DNA from: Citromicrobium sp. JLT1363
GTDB taxonomy: Bacteria > Pseudomonadota > Alphaproteobacteria > Sphingomonadales > Sphingomonadaceae
Direction: 5' to 3'
NCBI RefSeq assembly: GCF_000186705.1
Contig: NZ_AEUE01000007.1
Span: 62,001-126,000 of the forward strand
Length of the DNA: 64,000 nt
Each line of letters begins with the position of its first letter. Positions within the stretch are counted from its first letter, which is position 1. The translations under genes and the position numbers were made by a program. Shown in pieces: positions 16,524 through 25,057 of this stretch. Below the pieces are notes generated by a model. It had not been told where the DNA came from. It did no database searches and saw nothing but the letters and a program-made list of their open reading frames with translations.

Positions 16524-17600
16524 TTGACGCGTTCCCGCATCTATCTCGACCACGCCGCCACCTCGCCGCTCCGCCCCGAGGCAAAGGCTGCGATGGAGGA
16601 GGGCTTCGCGATCTGGGCCAACCCCTCGTCTCCGCACGCCGAGGGTCGCAAGGCGAAGCAGGCGCTGGAAGATGCCCGCACCCGGGTGAAGGCGGCGCTG
16701 GAGTGGGACGGCGAGGTGATCTTCACCAGCGGCGCGAGCGAGAGCGCACTGCTCGCTTTTGACAGTGCCAACGTTCTCGATGAGGTCGTGAGTGCAGTCG
16801 AGCATGATGCGATCTACGCGCCAGTCGTGAATCGAAATTCGCATAGCATTCCAATGCGTTCCGACGGAATGATCGACGCAGCCGCTCTAGACCGACTTTC
16901 GACGGAGCCCTCCGCTGCCGCAACGGGCGAAGTGCAAAACCGCTGCCTGGTCGCAATCCAGCACATCAACTCGGAAACCGGCACCCGTCAGAGCATCGGA
17001 ATGATTGCCGAGCTGGTGCATGGCAATAATGGTTTGCTTCTCGTCGACTGTGCCCAGAGCGCAGGCAAGATCGAGATCCCGCAGATTGCCGATATGGTGA
17101 TCGTTTCTGCCCATAAATTCGGCGGTCCGATCGGCGTCGGGGCATTGCTGGTGCGCGACTACGCAATGTTGCACCCCCATGGCGGTCACGAACGTGGCTA
17201 CCGGCGCGGAACAGAAAACTTGCCTGACATTCTCGGAATGGCCGCAGCGCTGGAAGCTGGCGGGATGGAAAGCTGGGCGACCAAAGATGTCGAGCGTTCG
17301 AAGTTCGTCGAGCGGATGGCCGAGTTCCGGGTTGGCCCTGGCGAGAAGCTCGATACGATCCTCGCGCTTGCCCACCCCACCATGAGCGCGCAGGCGCAGT
17401 TGATCCGCCTCGACGCGATGGGCTTTGCCGTCTCTGCAGGCAGCGCGTGTTCCTCGGGCACGCTCAAGAAGAGCCGCGTGCTCGATGCGTTCGGTGTGCC
17501 CGACGATGTAGCCGCGCGCACGATCCGCGTCAGCATGGGGTGGAGCACGACGCCGGAGGAACTGGGTGCGTTTGCCGAGGCTTGGGCCTCCCTCAAATGA
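16524..17600 (+). CDS. NifS-like cysteine desulfurase (first copy)
   Basis: 358 aa, starting at TTG 16524 just before the conserved IYLDHAATSP. PLP residues are His94 and Lys198 (SAHKFGG), and the persulfide-forming Cys309 is in SAGSACSSG. The enzyme class takes sulfur from cysteine and passes it on as a persulfide. The middle of the gene (about 16740-17350) has visibly more A/T at third codon positions than its two ends. A second NifS-like gene follows after a REP-like inverted repeat. The two proteins differ clearly outside the active site, so this is not a recent tandem duplication. Confidence 0.88.
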   Translation: MTRSRIYLDHAATSPLRPEAKAAMEEGFAIWANPSSPHAEGRKAKQALEDARTRVKAALEWDGEVIFTSGASESALLAFDSANVLDEVVSAVEHDAIYAPVVNRNSHSIPMRSDGMIDAAALDRLSTEPSAAATGEVQNRCLVAIQHINSETGTRQSIGMIAELVHGNNGLLLVDCAQSAGKIEIPQIADMVIVSAHKFGGPIGVGALLVRDYAMLHPHGGHERGYRRGTENLPDILGMAAALEAGGMESWATKDVERSKFVERMAEFRVGPGEKLDTILALAHPTMSAQAQLIRLDAMGFAVSAGSACSSGTLKKSRVLDAFGVPDDVAARTIRVSMGWSTTPEELGAFAEAWASLK

Positions 17601-17693
17601 CCCGCTCGTCCTGAGCTTGTCGGAGGACCGCACTTTCTTCTACGCAACGCCTGAAGGGAAATACGATGCTTCGACAGGCTCAGCATGAGCGGG
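17601..17693. repeat. REP-like imperfect inverted repeat
   Basis: The left arm (about 17601-17626, CCCGCTCGTCCTGAGCTTGT onward) and the right arm (about 17665-17693, ending CAGCATGAGCGGG) are imperfect reverse complements separated by about 40 nt. The core CCTGAGCTTGTCG ... CGACAGGCTCAG is a widely dispersed intergenic palindrome in proteobacterial genomes, including sphingomonads (known from memory, not searched). It fills the gap between the two desulfurase genes. Confidence 0.7.
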
Positions 17694-17703
17694 TTCGATT
17701 GTC

Positions 17704-18789
17704 ATGATCTACCTCGACTACCAGGCCACCACTCCGCTCGCGCCCGAAGCGCGCGACGCGATGATGGCGTGGCTCGGCGGGCCGGAGTCTGACAGCTTCG
17801 GCAATCCGCACAGCCCGCACCGCATTGGCCGGATGGCGGCGGCGGCGGTGGAGGTGGCGCGCGATCAGGTCGCGCAGCTCTTCCCGCCGGGCGGACAGGT
17901 AATCTTCACCGGCAGCGCGACCGAGGCGATCAATCTTGCGATCCGGGGCAATGCCGCGGTGCGCTCGGGCGAGCACATGGCATTCAGCGCGATAGAGCAT
18001 GCGGCGGTGATCGACACGGTCAAGGCAATTGGCAACTGGACCGAACTGCCTGTCGGCGCGGATGGCGTGATCGCACCCGACGTCGACATGCCCCAATATG
18101 TCGGCCTGCTCGCGGTGATGCAGGTCAATAACGAAATCGGCACCATCCAGCCCATCGCCGACATGGCGAAACGCGCGAAGGAAACCGGCGCGTTGTTGCT
18201 GGTCGACGGCGTGCAGGCGGCGGGCAAGATGGCGTTGGCCGCAGAGGCCGACATGATCGCGGTCAGCGCGCATAAGCTGCACGGCCCCAAGGGGATCGGC
18301 GCGCTGTGGGTGCGCGATGGCCTGTCTCTGATCCCGCATGTCGAGGGCGGGGGGCAGGAGCAGGGCCTGCGCTCGGGCACGCTCTCGCCCGCGCTGTGCG
18401 CCGGGTTCGGCGCGGCTGCGGCGCTGGCAGTAGAGCGGCAGGAAGAGGACGCGGCGCATGTCGAAGAGTTGTGGCAGGTCGCGCGCGGCGCTTTCGACGG
18501 CTGGACGCTCAACGGCAGCGAAGAGCAGCGCTGGCACGGTAACCTCAATGTCCGGAAAGACGGCCTCGACGTCGCCCGGCTGATGAGCGAATGCCGCGAA
18601 GTCATGTTCTCCGCCGGGTCGGCGTGCGCCAGCGGATCGGGCCGGACGAGCCACGTGCTGCGCGCCATCGGGCTGAGCGATGCACAGGCCAAATCCTCGA
18701 TCCGCCTCGGCTGGGGGCGCTATACGACGCGCGAGGATATGCAGCGCGCTTGCTCGATCATCCTCGAAGCGGGAGACTCGCAGGCATGA
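17704..18789 (+). CDS. NifS/IscS-like cysteine desulfurase (second copy)
   Basis: 361 aa. It opens IYLDYQATTPLAPEAR, with PLP lysine Lys191 (SAHKLHGPKGIG) and active-site Cys308 in SAGSACASGSGRTSHVL. The longer post-cysteine loop and the HGPKGIG segment are closer to the IscS/NifS group than those of the first copy. It overlaps the ferredoxin gene by 4 nt (ATGA), so desulfurase and ferredoxin are probably coupled for Fe-S cluster assembly. No scaffold gene (iscU, sufBCD) is in the window. Confidence 0.9.
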   Translation: MIYLDYQATTPLAPEARDAMMAWLGGPESDSFGNPHSPHRIGRMAAAAVEVARDQVAQLFPPGGQVIFTGSATEAINLAIRGNAAVRSGEHMAFSAIEHAAVIDTVKAIGNWTELPVGADGVIAPDVDMPQYVGLLAVMQVNNEIGTIQPIADMAKRAKETGALLLVDGVQAAGKMALAAEADMIAVSAHKLHGPKGIGALWVRDGLSLIPHVEGGGQEQGLRSGTLSPALCAGFGAAAALAVERQEEDAAHVEELWQVARGAFDGWTLNGSEEQRWHGNLNVRKDGLDVARLMSECREVMFSAGSACASGSGRTSHVLRAIGLSDAQAKSSIRLGWGRYTTREDMQRACSIILEAGDSQA

Positions 18790-19115
18790 AAGTCACCTTC
18801 ATCAAATCCACCGGCGAGCGGGTCGAGGCCGAGGCGCAGTCTGGCGACGTGCTGCTGCGCGTAGGCCAGGCGGCGGGCATGCCGCTGGAAGGGACGTGCG
18901 AGGGCCAGATGGCGTGTTCCACCTGCCACGTGCTGGTCGCGAAGGACTGGTTCGCGCAGCTGCCCGAGGCGAGCGAGGACGAGGAGGACATGCTCGACCT
19001 TGCCTATGGCGTGCGCCCCACCAGCCGCCTGTCGTGCCAGATCGTGCTCACCGATGCGCTCGACGGGCTGGAAGTGACCATTCCCGCCGATGCGCATGAT
19101 ATGAGCCGGGGCTAG
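18786..19115 (+). CDS. [2Fe-2S] ferredoxin, ISC/adrenodoxin type
   Basis: 109 aa from ATG 18786. Cluster ligands Cys38, Cys44, Cys47 and Cys84 follow the adrenodoxin-type spacing (C-x5-C-x2-C-x36-C), and MLDLAYGVRPTSRLSCQ matches Isc ferredoxins. Such ferredoxins supply electrons for Fe-S cluster assembly and to some P450 systems. Coupling to the upstream cysteine desulfurase supports the first role. Its TAG stop shares the palindrome CTAG with the stop of the convergent DUF4349 gene. Confidence 0.9.
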   Translation: MKVTFIKSTGERVEAEAQSGDVLLRVGQAAGMPLEGTCEGQMACSTCHVLVAKDWFAQLPEASEDEEDMLDLAYGVRPTSRLSCQIVLTDALDGLEVTIPADAHDMSRG

Positions 19116-20044
19116 TCGGTTTTCTCCGCGGTTTCCTCGCGCCGCCGCACCCGCTTCACCAGCATCCAGATGCCGAAGCCGACGAGGCCGATGGGCACGA
19201 GGACCGTCAGCAGCAGGATCAGCCCGCCGATCACGTTGCCCGCGACCGGACCGATGGATCCGATGGCCTTGCGGATCGGTTCGAAAAAGCCGCCGGGTCC
19301 AGCACCCTCGCTCTGATAGTTCACGGTGATGCGCGAGTAGGCGACGCGCCCGCGCATTTCCTGCAGCCAGCTGCGCGCCTGGTCGATCTCTTCATTGACC
19401 TGCGCTACGCCGCGTTCCGCCTCGACCAGTTCCTGCACGCTGCCCTTGCGCGTCTGCAGAACCTCCATCAGCCGGTCGCGCAGCACTTCGCGGCTGCGCA
19501 GCCGCGCCTCGGTGTCGACGATCTGCTTGGAGAGATCCTCTCCCTCGATGCTGGAAGAGACCTGGTCGCCACCCTCGCTTTCGGCAGCGGCGACGAGTTC
19601 GCGCCCGAATTCGCGCGCGCGGTCCGCAGCAACCGAGAGTTCGAGCCGGCCGTAGCCATAATCGTCCTCCGCGCCGTTCTGTTCGAGCGAGCGGACCTGA
19701 CAGGTGAGCGGGCCGAGCTTGATGCACATATCGGCGTGGCGTTCCTGCAAGGGCGCGATGTCTTCGCGCGCGACGCGGAAGCCGTAGGAATACACATAGG
19801 CGATCTTGGGGGCCGCGGCAGGGATGTCGGGTAGCGAGCTGGTTTCGCTCGCTCCGCCTTCTTCCGCGGCCGCATCGGCCGGGGGGGCAGGGGGCGGTGG
19901 CGGCGGCTCGATATCCATCGCCGCTTCTTCCGTCACATCGGCGGTCGTGATCGCCTCGGCGGTTTCGTAGGAGCTGCTTTCCGAACAGGCGGCCAGTGCG
20001 AGCGCGGCGGAAGTGACCAGCAGGATGGAACGGCTAGCAGACAT
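19112..20044 (-). CDS. DUF4349 lipoprotein with C-terminal membrane helix
   Basis: 310 aa from ATG 20044. A lipoprotein signal ends in LAAC (Cys20). A Pro-rich linker follows, then the DUF4349 region with long charged helices (about residues 140-240) likely to form a coiled coil, and a strongly hydrophobic helix near the C-terminus followed by basic KRVRRREE. DUF4349 proteins are envelope proteins of unknown function. Having both lipid and membrane-helix anchors is typical of the family. A palindrome (20077-20090) lies just upstream. Confidence 0.85.
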   Translation of the reverse strand: MSASRSILLVTSAALALAACSESSSYETAEAITTADVTEEAAMDIEPPPPPPAPPADAAAEEGGASETSSLPDIPAAAPKIAYVYSYGFRVAREDIAPLQERHADMCIKLGPLTCQVRSLEQNGAEDDYGYGRLELSVAADRAREFGRELVAAAESEGGDQVSSSIEGEDLSKQIVDTEARLRSREVLRDRLMEVLQTRKGSVQELVEAERGVAQVNEEIDQARSWLQEMRGRVAYSRITVNYQSEGAGPGGFFEPIRKAIGSIGPVAGNVIGGLILLLTVLVPIGLVGFGIWMLVKRVRRREETAEKTD

Positions 20045-20076
20045 GAACTCTCTCCCCATCATGATGCGACCATCAT

Positions 20077-20090
20077 ATTGTGACCACAAT
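20077..20090. promoter_or_regulatory. Operator-like palindrome upstream of the DUF4349 gene
   Basis: ATTGTG-AC-CACAAT is a perfect 6-bp inverted repeat around 2 nt, centred about 40 nt upstream of the DUF4349 start. Flanking CATCAT and GATG extend it imperfectly. The AT-rich setting in a GC-rich genome fits a promoter or operator; no regulator can be named. Confidence 0.4.
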
Positions 20091-20160
20091 GATGCCTTAA
20101 TTTAGCCACACTCGCAAGCGCGATGCGTTTTCGGGGAGATTGGCGTTCGTTTATCGAAGC

Positions 20161-21864
20161 TTACGAATCGGATTGTGCCTCCAGGCTGACCTCGCGTTCG
20201 CGCGCGAAATAGGCGGGGGTGGGCTCGGTCGTGGCATCGAGTCGCGCTGCGAAGGCGAGCATGTGTTCACGCACGCGGCAGTGCATCGACCAGCCGGTCT
20301 TGGGGTCGGCCGCGCGCGCCATGAAGCGCACCGTCTTGGCCCGCGCGTCCTGCGCCACGACCTCGCAGATCGCGTCCTCGGGATCGACGATGTCTTCGTC
20401 GCGCTGCACGTAGTTGCAAAATTCCTCGCGCAGCGCGTCCACATCGGCGCGGTTGTCGAGCTGCAGCTCGACATGGGTCATCAGGCTGGAGTCCTGCTTG
20501 GTCCAGTTCTCGAAACTCTCGTTGGTGAACGCGCTGACGGGGGCAATGACGCGGCGTTCGTCCCACGTGCGCAGGCGCAGGTGGGTGAAGCCGATCTTCT
20601 CCACGAAACACCACTGCCCTTCGAACTGCACCGCATCGCCGATCCGCGCGGTTTGCGCGAAGGCGATCTGCACGCTCGCCATGATGTCACCCAGAACCTT
20701 GCGCGCGGCAAAGGCGAGGACGAGGCCCAGCACGCCGGCAGAGGCCAGGATCGAGAAGCCGAGCGTGTCGGCAATATTGCTCGCCACAAGCAGGAAGCCG
20801 ACTGCGGCGAGCAGCAGCAGCGCGGTGACGATGCGACGGATCGCGCTCATCTTGGTGTAGAAGTTGCGGTCCTGATGGTTGCCCGGGGCTTCCAGCTCGT
20901 CGGTCCGGCGGTTGGTCGCAAACTCGAACAGGGCCTCTATGGCTGCGAGAACGATGCCCAGAATTGCGGCGATCACCAGAATCAGCTGGAACGGATCGAG
21001 CAGGTCCTTCGCCGGGCCCGACAGGCGCAGCACGGTATTGCGCACCAGCGCGAAGGTGCCGGCAAAGGCGAGCAGGGTGACAGGCAGATGAACCGCCTGC
21101 AGCACGCCGCCGATCTTCGTGTCCGTATCGTATCCTTCCCGCAAGCGGCGAATGCCGAGGTAGGTCGCAAGGCCCGCCAGCGCGGCGACGATCAGCACCA
21201 GCGGAAGCGCGATCAGCTCCCACCAGGCCAGCGTCCAGACGGCCTGCTTGCGCAGCGGCGCGGGCAGCATCTGCTCGAACTGCGTCGGGCCGTATTCGCG
21301 GTAGAGCGCAGGCACGTTGGCCACGGTCTGGCGGCTGAACACCCACACCGGCTCGCCGCCCGGTTCCTGCACCCGCGCCAGACGAATGGGAACGCGCCGG
21401 TTGCCCAGTTCGAGCGTTGCCACGCTGAGCGATCGGCGCGCAACGCCCGCCATCGGGTTCTTGCTGCTGGCGTCGGTGTCCATCGCATCGGGCCGGTCGG
21501 GCAGGGTCGCCCAGTCGATCGCGACGGTGGTGTTCATCAGGTGATAGAGTTGCCGGGCAATCTCCTCGCGCGGGATATTCGTGCGGCTTCGCTCGATATT
21601 GGCGTAGTCCAGCGCGTCGGCCGCCCGGCCCCATTCCTCGCGCTCGCCAGCCACCATGAAGCTCTCGATCAGGCCCATCGGGGTGTCGAGGAACAGCTGC
21701 GGTTCTCCAGCGCCGTCCCCGTTCCGCAGCGTTTCGACCTGATAGACGAGAGGCGAGGAACTCTGCGCGACCTCCCGTTCGGACTGCGCGCTGGCGGGTG
21801 CCAGCAGGGCGAAGAACAGCGCGGCGATGGCCGCAGCGAGGGTGGCGAGGCGAAGCAGGAGCAT
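20161..21864 (-). CDS. MscS-family mechanosensitive channel
   Basis: 567 aa. A signal peptide (ending ASAQ, about residue 27) precedes a periplasmic domain of about 180 residues and about five membrane segments. The MscS pore helix and beta domain are recognisable in ASAGVLGLVLAFAARKVLGD and ARIGDAVQF, followed by FTNESFENWTK. It would open under membrane tension to release solutes during osmotic downshift. The large periplasmic N-terminal domain puts it among the extended members, not the short MscS type. Confidence 0.87.
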   Translation of the reverse strand: MLLLRLATLAAAIAALFFALLAPASAQSEREVAQSSSPLVYQVETLRNGDGAGEPQLFLDTPMGLIESFMVAGEREEWGRAADALDYANIERSRTNIPREEIARQLYHLMNTTVAIDWATLPDRPDAMDTDASSKNPMAGVARRSLSVATLELGNRRVPIRLARVQEPGGEPVWVFSRQTVANVPALYREYGPTQFEQMLPAPLRKQAVWTLAWWELIALPLVLIVAALAGLATYLGIRRLREGYDTDTKIGGVLQAVHLPVTLLAFAGTFALVRNTVLRLSGPAKDLLDPFQLILVIAAILGIVLAAIEALFEFATNRRTDELEAPGNHQDRNFYTKMSAIRRIVTALLLLAAVGFLLVASNIADTLGFSILASAGVLGLVLAFAARKVLGDIMASVQIAFAQTARIGDAVQFEGQWCFVEKIGFTHLRLRTWDERRVIAPVSAFTNESFENWTKQDSSLMTHVELQLDNRADVDALREEFCNYVQRDEDIVDPEDAICEVVAQDARAKTVRFMARAADPKTGWSMHCRVREHMLAFAARLDATTEPTPAYFAREREVSLEAQSDS

Positions 21865-21925
21865 GCCCGAACAATGCAGGCCGGGTGCGATAGGTCCGGA
21901 CGGGCGGACAAAGCCCCAACGAAGA

Positions 21926-21953
21926 AGCCCGGCCGCATTGCTGCGACCGGGCT
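21926..21953 (-). terminator. Intrinsic terminator after the pfpI-type gene
   Basis: AGCCCGG ... CCGGGCT forms a 7-bp stem extended by CGCA/TGCG across one mismatch. On the minus strand it begins 26 nt after the PfpI stop and is followed by TTCTTCGTT. The adjacent GCCCCAACGAA (plus strand, 21913-21923) recurs beside the terminator at 24977. Confidence 0.65.
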
Positions 21954-21978
21954 GCGTAATTTCGGTTTTTCGAGACGA

Positions 21979-22524
21979 TCAGGCGTCTTCGGGCACCTTC
22001 TCCAGCACGCGGCTGATGAGGCGATCCGAGAACGCGGGAATATCGTCCGGATTGCGGCTGGTGATGAGGTTGCCGTCTTCCGCGACTTCCTGATCGACCA
22101 CATTGGCGCCCGCATTCGTCATGTCGGTGCGGATCGAGTGGTAGCTGGTCAGGGTCTTGCCCTTCACCAGATCGGCTTCGATCAGCAGCCACGGAGCATG
22201 GCAGATCGCGGCGATCGGTTTGCCTGCGGCGTTGAATTCACGCACGATGGCCACTGCGCGGTCGTTCACGCGCAGCAGGTCCGGGTTGATCTGGCCGCCG
22301 GGGAGGAGGAGGGCGTCGTAGCCTTCGCAGTTGGCGACGTCGTCCACGGTCTTGTCGACCTTGATCGTCTTGCCCCAGTCGTCCTTGTCCCAGGCCTTGA
22401 TCTCTCCCGATTCGAGGCTGACCACTTCGGTCTCGATGCCTGCGTTTTCGAGGTTCTGCTTGGGATCGAACAGTTCGGACTGCTCGAAGCCGTTGGTGGC
22501 GAGAATCATGACGCGCTTTGCCAT
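21979..22524 (-). CDS. DJ-1/PfpI-family protein
   Basis: 181 aa from ATG 22524. The nucleophile elbow AICHAP carries Cys108 and His109, and Glu14 lies in NGFEQSEL, giving the usual DJ-1/PfpI active-site set. The ending RNPDDIPAFSDRLI is typical of the YhbO/PfpI group. Members are described as proteases, glyoxalase-like enzymes or deglycases acting on aldehyde-damaged proteins and nucleotides; the activity is debated. It is divergent from parC, with 104 nt between starts. Confidence 0.9.
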   Translation of the reverse strand: MAKRVMILATNGFEQSELFDPKQNLENAGIETEVVSLESGEIKAWDKDDWGKTIKVDKTVDDVANCEGYDALLLPGGQINPDLLRVNDRAVAIVREFNAAGKPIAAICHAPWLLIEADLVKGKTLTSYHSIRTDMTNAGANVVDQEVAEDGNLITSRNPDDIPAFSDRLISRVLEKVPEDA

Positions 22525-22628
22525 GGTGAATTCCTTTCGTGTCGATTGCGGTTTCGCGGAGTAAACGGGCGGGGAAAGTCCTGCGTTCCGCGCTTCTGGC
22601 CAGGGCGAGCCGGTGATAGGGCGAACCG

Positions 22629-24935
22629 ATGGCTTCCAATGATCAGGGCGCGCAAGAGCCCGATTCCCCCCCCGAACCTCTGGCTGCAATCGTCGATGCG
22701 CCGTTCGAAACCGCTCTGTCGGAGCGGTATCTTGTCTACGCACTCTCCACGATCACTGCGCGTTCGCTGCCGGATCTGCGCGACGGGCTGAAGCCGGTCC
22801 ACCGTCGCCTGCTATGGGCGATGCGCCAGCTGCGCCTCGGGCCGGATAGCGCCTACAAGAAATCCGCCCGCGTGGTGGGTGAGGTGCTGGGCAAGTACCA
22901 CCCGCATGGCGATACCGCCGTCTACGATGCGATGGTGCGCCTCGCGCAGCCATTCTCGCTGCGATATCCGCTGGTCGAAGGGCAGGGGAACTTCGGCAAT
23001 ATCGATGGCGATAATGCAGCTGCCGCCCGCTATACCGAAGCGCGGCTGACCCGGACGGCGATGGCCCTGATGGCGGGGCTCGACGAAGGCACCGTCGACT
23101 TCGTGCCGACCTATAATAACGAGGAGGAAGAGCCGCTCATCTTCCCCGGCCTGTTCCCCAACCTGCTGGCCAACGGCGCCAGCGGGATCGCAGTGGGCAT
23201 GGCTACGAACATCCCCAGCCACAATGTGGACGAGGTGATCGCGGCGACGCTGGCGGTGATCGACAAGCCCGCAATCGAGCATGCCGAGCTGATGCAGCTG
23301 ATGCAGGGGCCCGACCTCGCCACCGGCGGCCTGATCGTGGACAGCCCGGAGACGATCAGCGCAGCCTACGAAACCGGCCGGGGCTCCTTCCGCATCCGTG
23401 CGCGTTTCCATGCCGCCGAAGCAGCGAGCGAGGAAGACCGCGAGGCGGGGATAGAGCGACTGGGCGGCGGGCAGTGGCAGCTCGTCATCAGCGAAATCCC
23501 CTACCAGGTGCCCAAAGGCAAGCTGATCGAACAGATCGCGCAGGTGATCGCGGACAAGAAGGTGCCGATCCTGGAGGACGTGCGCGACGAGAGCGACGAG
23601 GCTGTGCGCATCGTCCTCGTCCCGCGCAGCCGCAATGTCGATCCGGAGCTGCTGAAGGAATCGCTCTACCGCCTGACCGACCTCGAAACGCGCTTCGGGC
23701 TCAACATGAACGTGCTCGATGCCACGCGCACGCCGCTGGTGATGGGCCTGAAGGAGCTGCTGCAGAACTGGATCGCCAGCCAGATCGACATTCTCCAGCG
23801 CCGCAGCCGCCACCGGTTGGAACAGATCGCACGGCGGCTGGAGCTGGTCGAAGGCTATATCATCGCCTTCCTCAACCTCGACCGGGTGATCGAGATCATC
23901 CGGACCGAGGACGAGCCCAAGCCGGTGATGATGGCGGAGTTCGGGCTGACCGACCGGCAGGCCGAAGCGATCCTCAACATGCGGCTGCGCAGCTTGCGCA
24001 AGCTGGAGGAGATGCAGCTGCGGCAGGAAAAGGACGACCTGCTGAAGGAACAGGGCGAACTCGAAGCGCTGCTCGCCGATCCGGCCAAGCAGAAGCGCCG
24101 CCTCAAGCGCGACCTCAAGGCGCTGCAGAAGGATTACGCCAAGACAACCGATCTGGGCGCGCGGCGCACGCTGATATCCGAAGCCGCGCCAACGGTGGAA
24201 TTCAGCATGGACGCGATGATCGAGAAGGAACCGATCACGGTCATCATGTCGCAGCGCGGCTGGATCCGGGCGGCGAAGGGCCATGTCGATCTGACGCAGG
24301 AATGGAAGTTCAAGGAAGGCGACGAACTCGCCTTCGTGTTCCACGCACAGACGACCGACAAGCTGCTGCTGGCGACCGACGACGGGCGCTTCTTCACGCT
24401 GGGCGCGGACAAGCTGCCCGGCGCGCGCGGCTTCGGGGAGCCGGTGCGCACCACGCTGGACATCGACAATGCCGCGCACATCGTGGCCGCATGGGCGCAC
24501 ACACCGGGCGAGCGGCTGCTGCTTGCCAGCACGCCGGGCAAGGGCTTCGTCATCAAGAGCGACGATCTGCTGGCCGAGACGCGCAAGGGCCGCGCGGTGA
24601 TGACGCTGAAGGGCGATGCCAAACTGGCCAAGGTGGCGCATATCGGCGAGGGGCACGATCACGTTGCCGTGGTGGGCGACAACCGCAAGCTGGTGGTCTT
24701 CAATCTGGAAGAAATGCCCGAGATGCAGCGCGGGCAGGGCGTCCAGCTGCAACGCTACCGCGATGGCGGGATGGCCGATGTCACCACCTTCCGGCTGGAG
24801 GACGGCCTCAGCTGGCAGATGGGCGGTTCGGGCGAACGCACGCGGACCGAGCCGGAGATGTGGCAGTGGAAGGTCGCGCGTGGCGGCGCGGGCCGGATGC
24901 CGCCCAACGGCTTCCCGCGCGATAATCGTTTCTGA
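22629..24935 (+). CDS. parC: DNA topoisomerase IV subunit A
   Basis: 768 aa. The breakage-reunion domain has the catalytic Tyr135 in [11 protein letters not shown]. The family-distinguishing start ([30 protein letters not shown]) and a C-terminal beta-pinwheel lacking the canonical GyrA box (QRRGGKG) indicate ParC, not GyrA. ParC with ParE unlinks replicated chromosomes. In the quinolone-determining region the positions matching E. coli Ser80 and Glu84 are Thr96 and Asp100. Confidence 0.93.
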   Translation: MASNDQGAQEPDSPPEPLAAIVDAPFETALSERYLVYALSTITARSLPDLRDGLKPVHRRLLWAMRQLRLGPDSAYKKSARVVGEVLGKYHPHGDTAVYDAMVRLAQPFSLRYPLVEGQGNFGNIDGDNAAAARYTEARLTRTAMALMAGLDEGTVDFVPTYNNEEEEPLIFPGLFPNLLANGASGIAVGMATNIPSHNVDEVIAATLAVIDKPAIEHAELMQLMQGPDLATGGLIVDSPETISAAYETGRGSFRIRARFHAAEAASEEDREAGIERLGGGQWQLVISEIPYQVPKGKLIEQIAQVIADKKVPILEDVRDESDEAVRIVLVPRSRNVDPELLKESLYRLTDLETRFGLNMNVLDATRTPLVMGLKELLQNWIASQIDILQRRSRHRLEQIARRLELVEGYIIAFLNLDRVIEIIRTEDEPKPVMMAEFGLTDRQAEAILNMRLRSLRKLEEMQLRQEKDDLLKEQGELEALLADPAKQKRRLKRDLKALQKDYAKTTDLGARRTLISEAAPTVEFSMDAMIEKEPITVIMSQRGWIRAAKGHVDLTQEWKFKEGDELAFVFHAQTTDKLLLATDDGRFFTLGADKLPGARGFGEPVRTTLDIDNAAHIVAAWAHTPGERLLLASTPGKGFVIKSDDLLAETRKGRAVMTLKGDAKLAKVAHIGEGHDHVAVVGDNRKLVVFNLEEMPEMQRGQGVQLQRYRDGGMADVTTFRLEDGLSWQMGGSGERTRTEPEMWQWKVARGGAGRMPPNGFPRDNRF

Positions 24936-24976
24936 TTTTGCGCTAACCCGCGGGGTGGCAAGGGCCCCAACGAAAA

Positions 24977-25010
24977 GGCGGGCCGCACACCTTCCGGCAT
25001 GCGACCCGCC
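24977..25010 (-). terminator. Intrinsic terminator after the 186-aa exported protein gene
   Basis: GGCGGG-C-CGCA ... TGCG-A-CCCGCC forms a 10-bp stem with one mismatch and a loop of about 12 nt. On the minus strand it is followed by CTTTTCG, giving a terminator for the gene ending at 25058. It also follows parC by about 40 nt and may serve both strands. Confidence 0.65.
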
Positions 25011-25057
25011 CCTTGCGACCCTCGAGAGTGGTGGCTCCGAGGGAACTGCTGGTCCGT

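Noticed and set aside
20140-22791. 883-codon plus-strand frame across the MscS and PfpI genes
   Set aside because: It crosses two well-supported minus-strand genes and their terminator and has the His/Gln/Arg-rich composition of an antisense frame.
22812-24752. 646-codon minus-strand frame inside parC
   Set aside because: It is antisense to an intact, strongly conserved parC gene.
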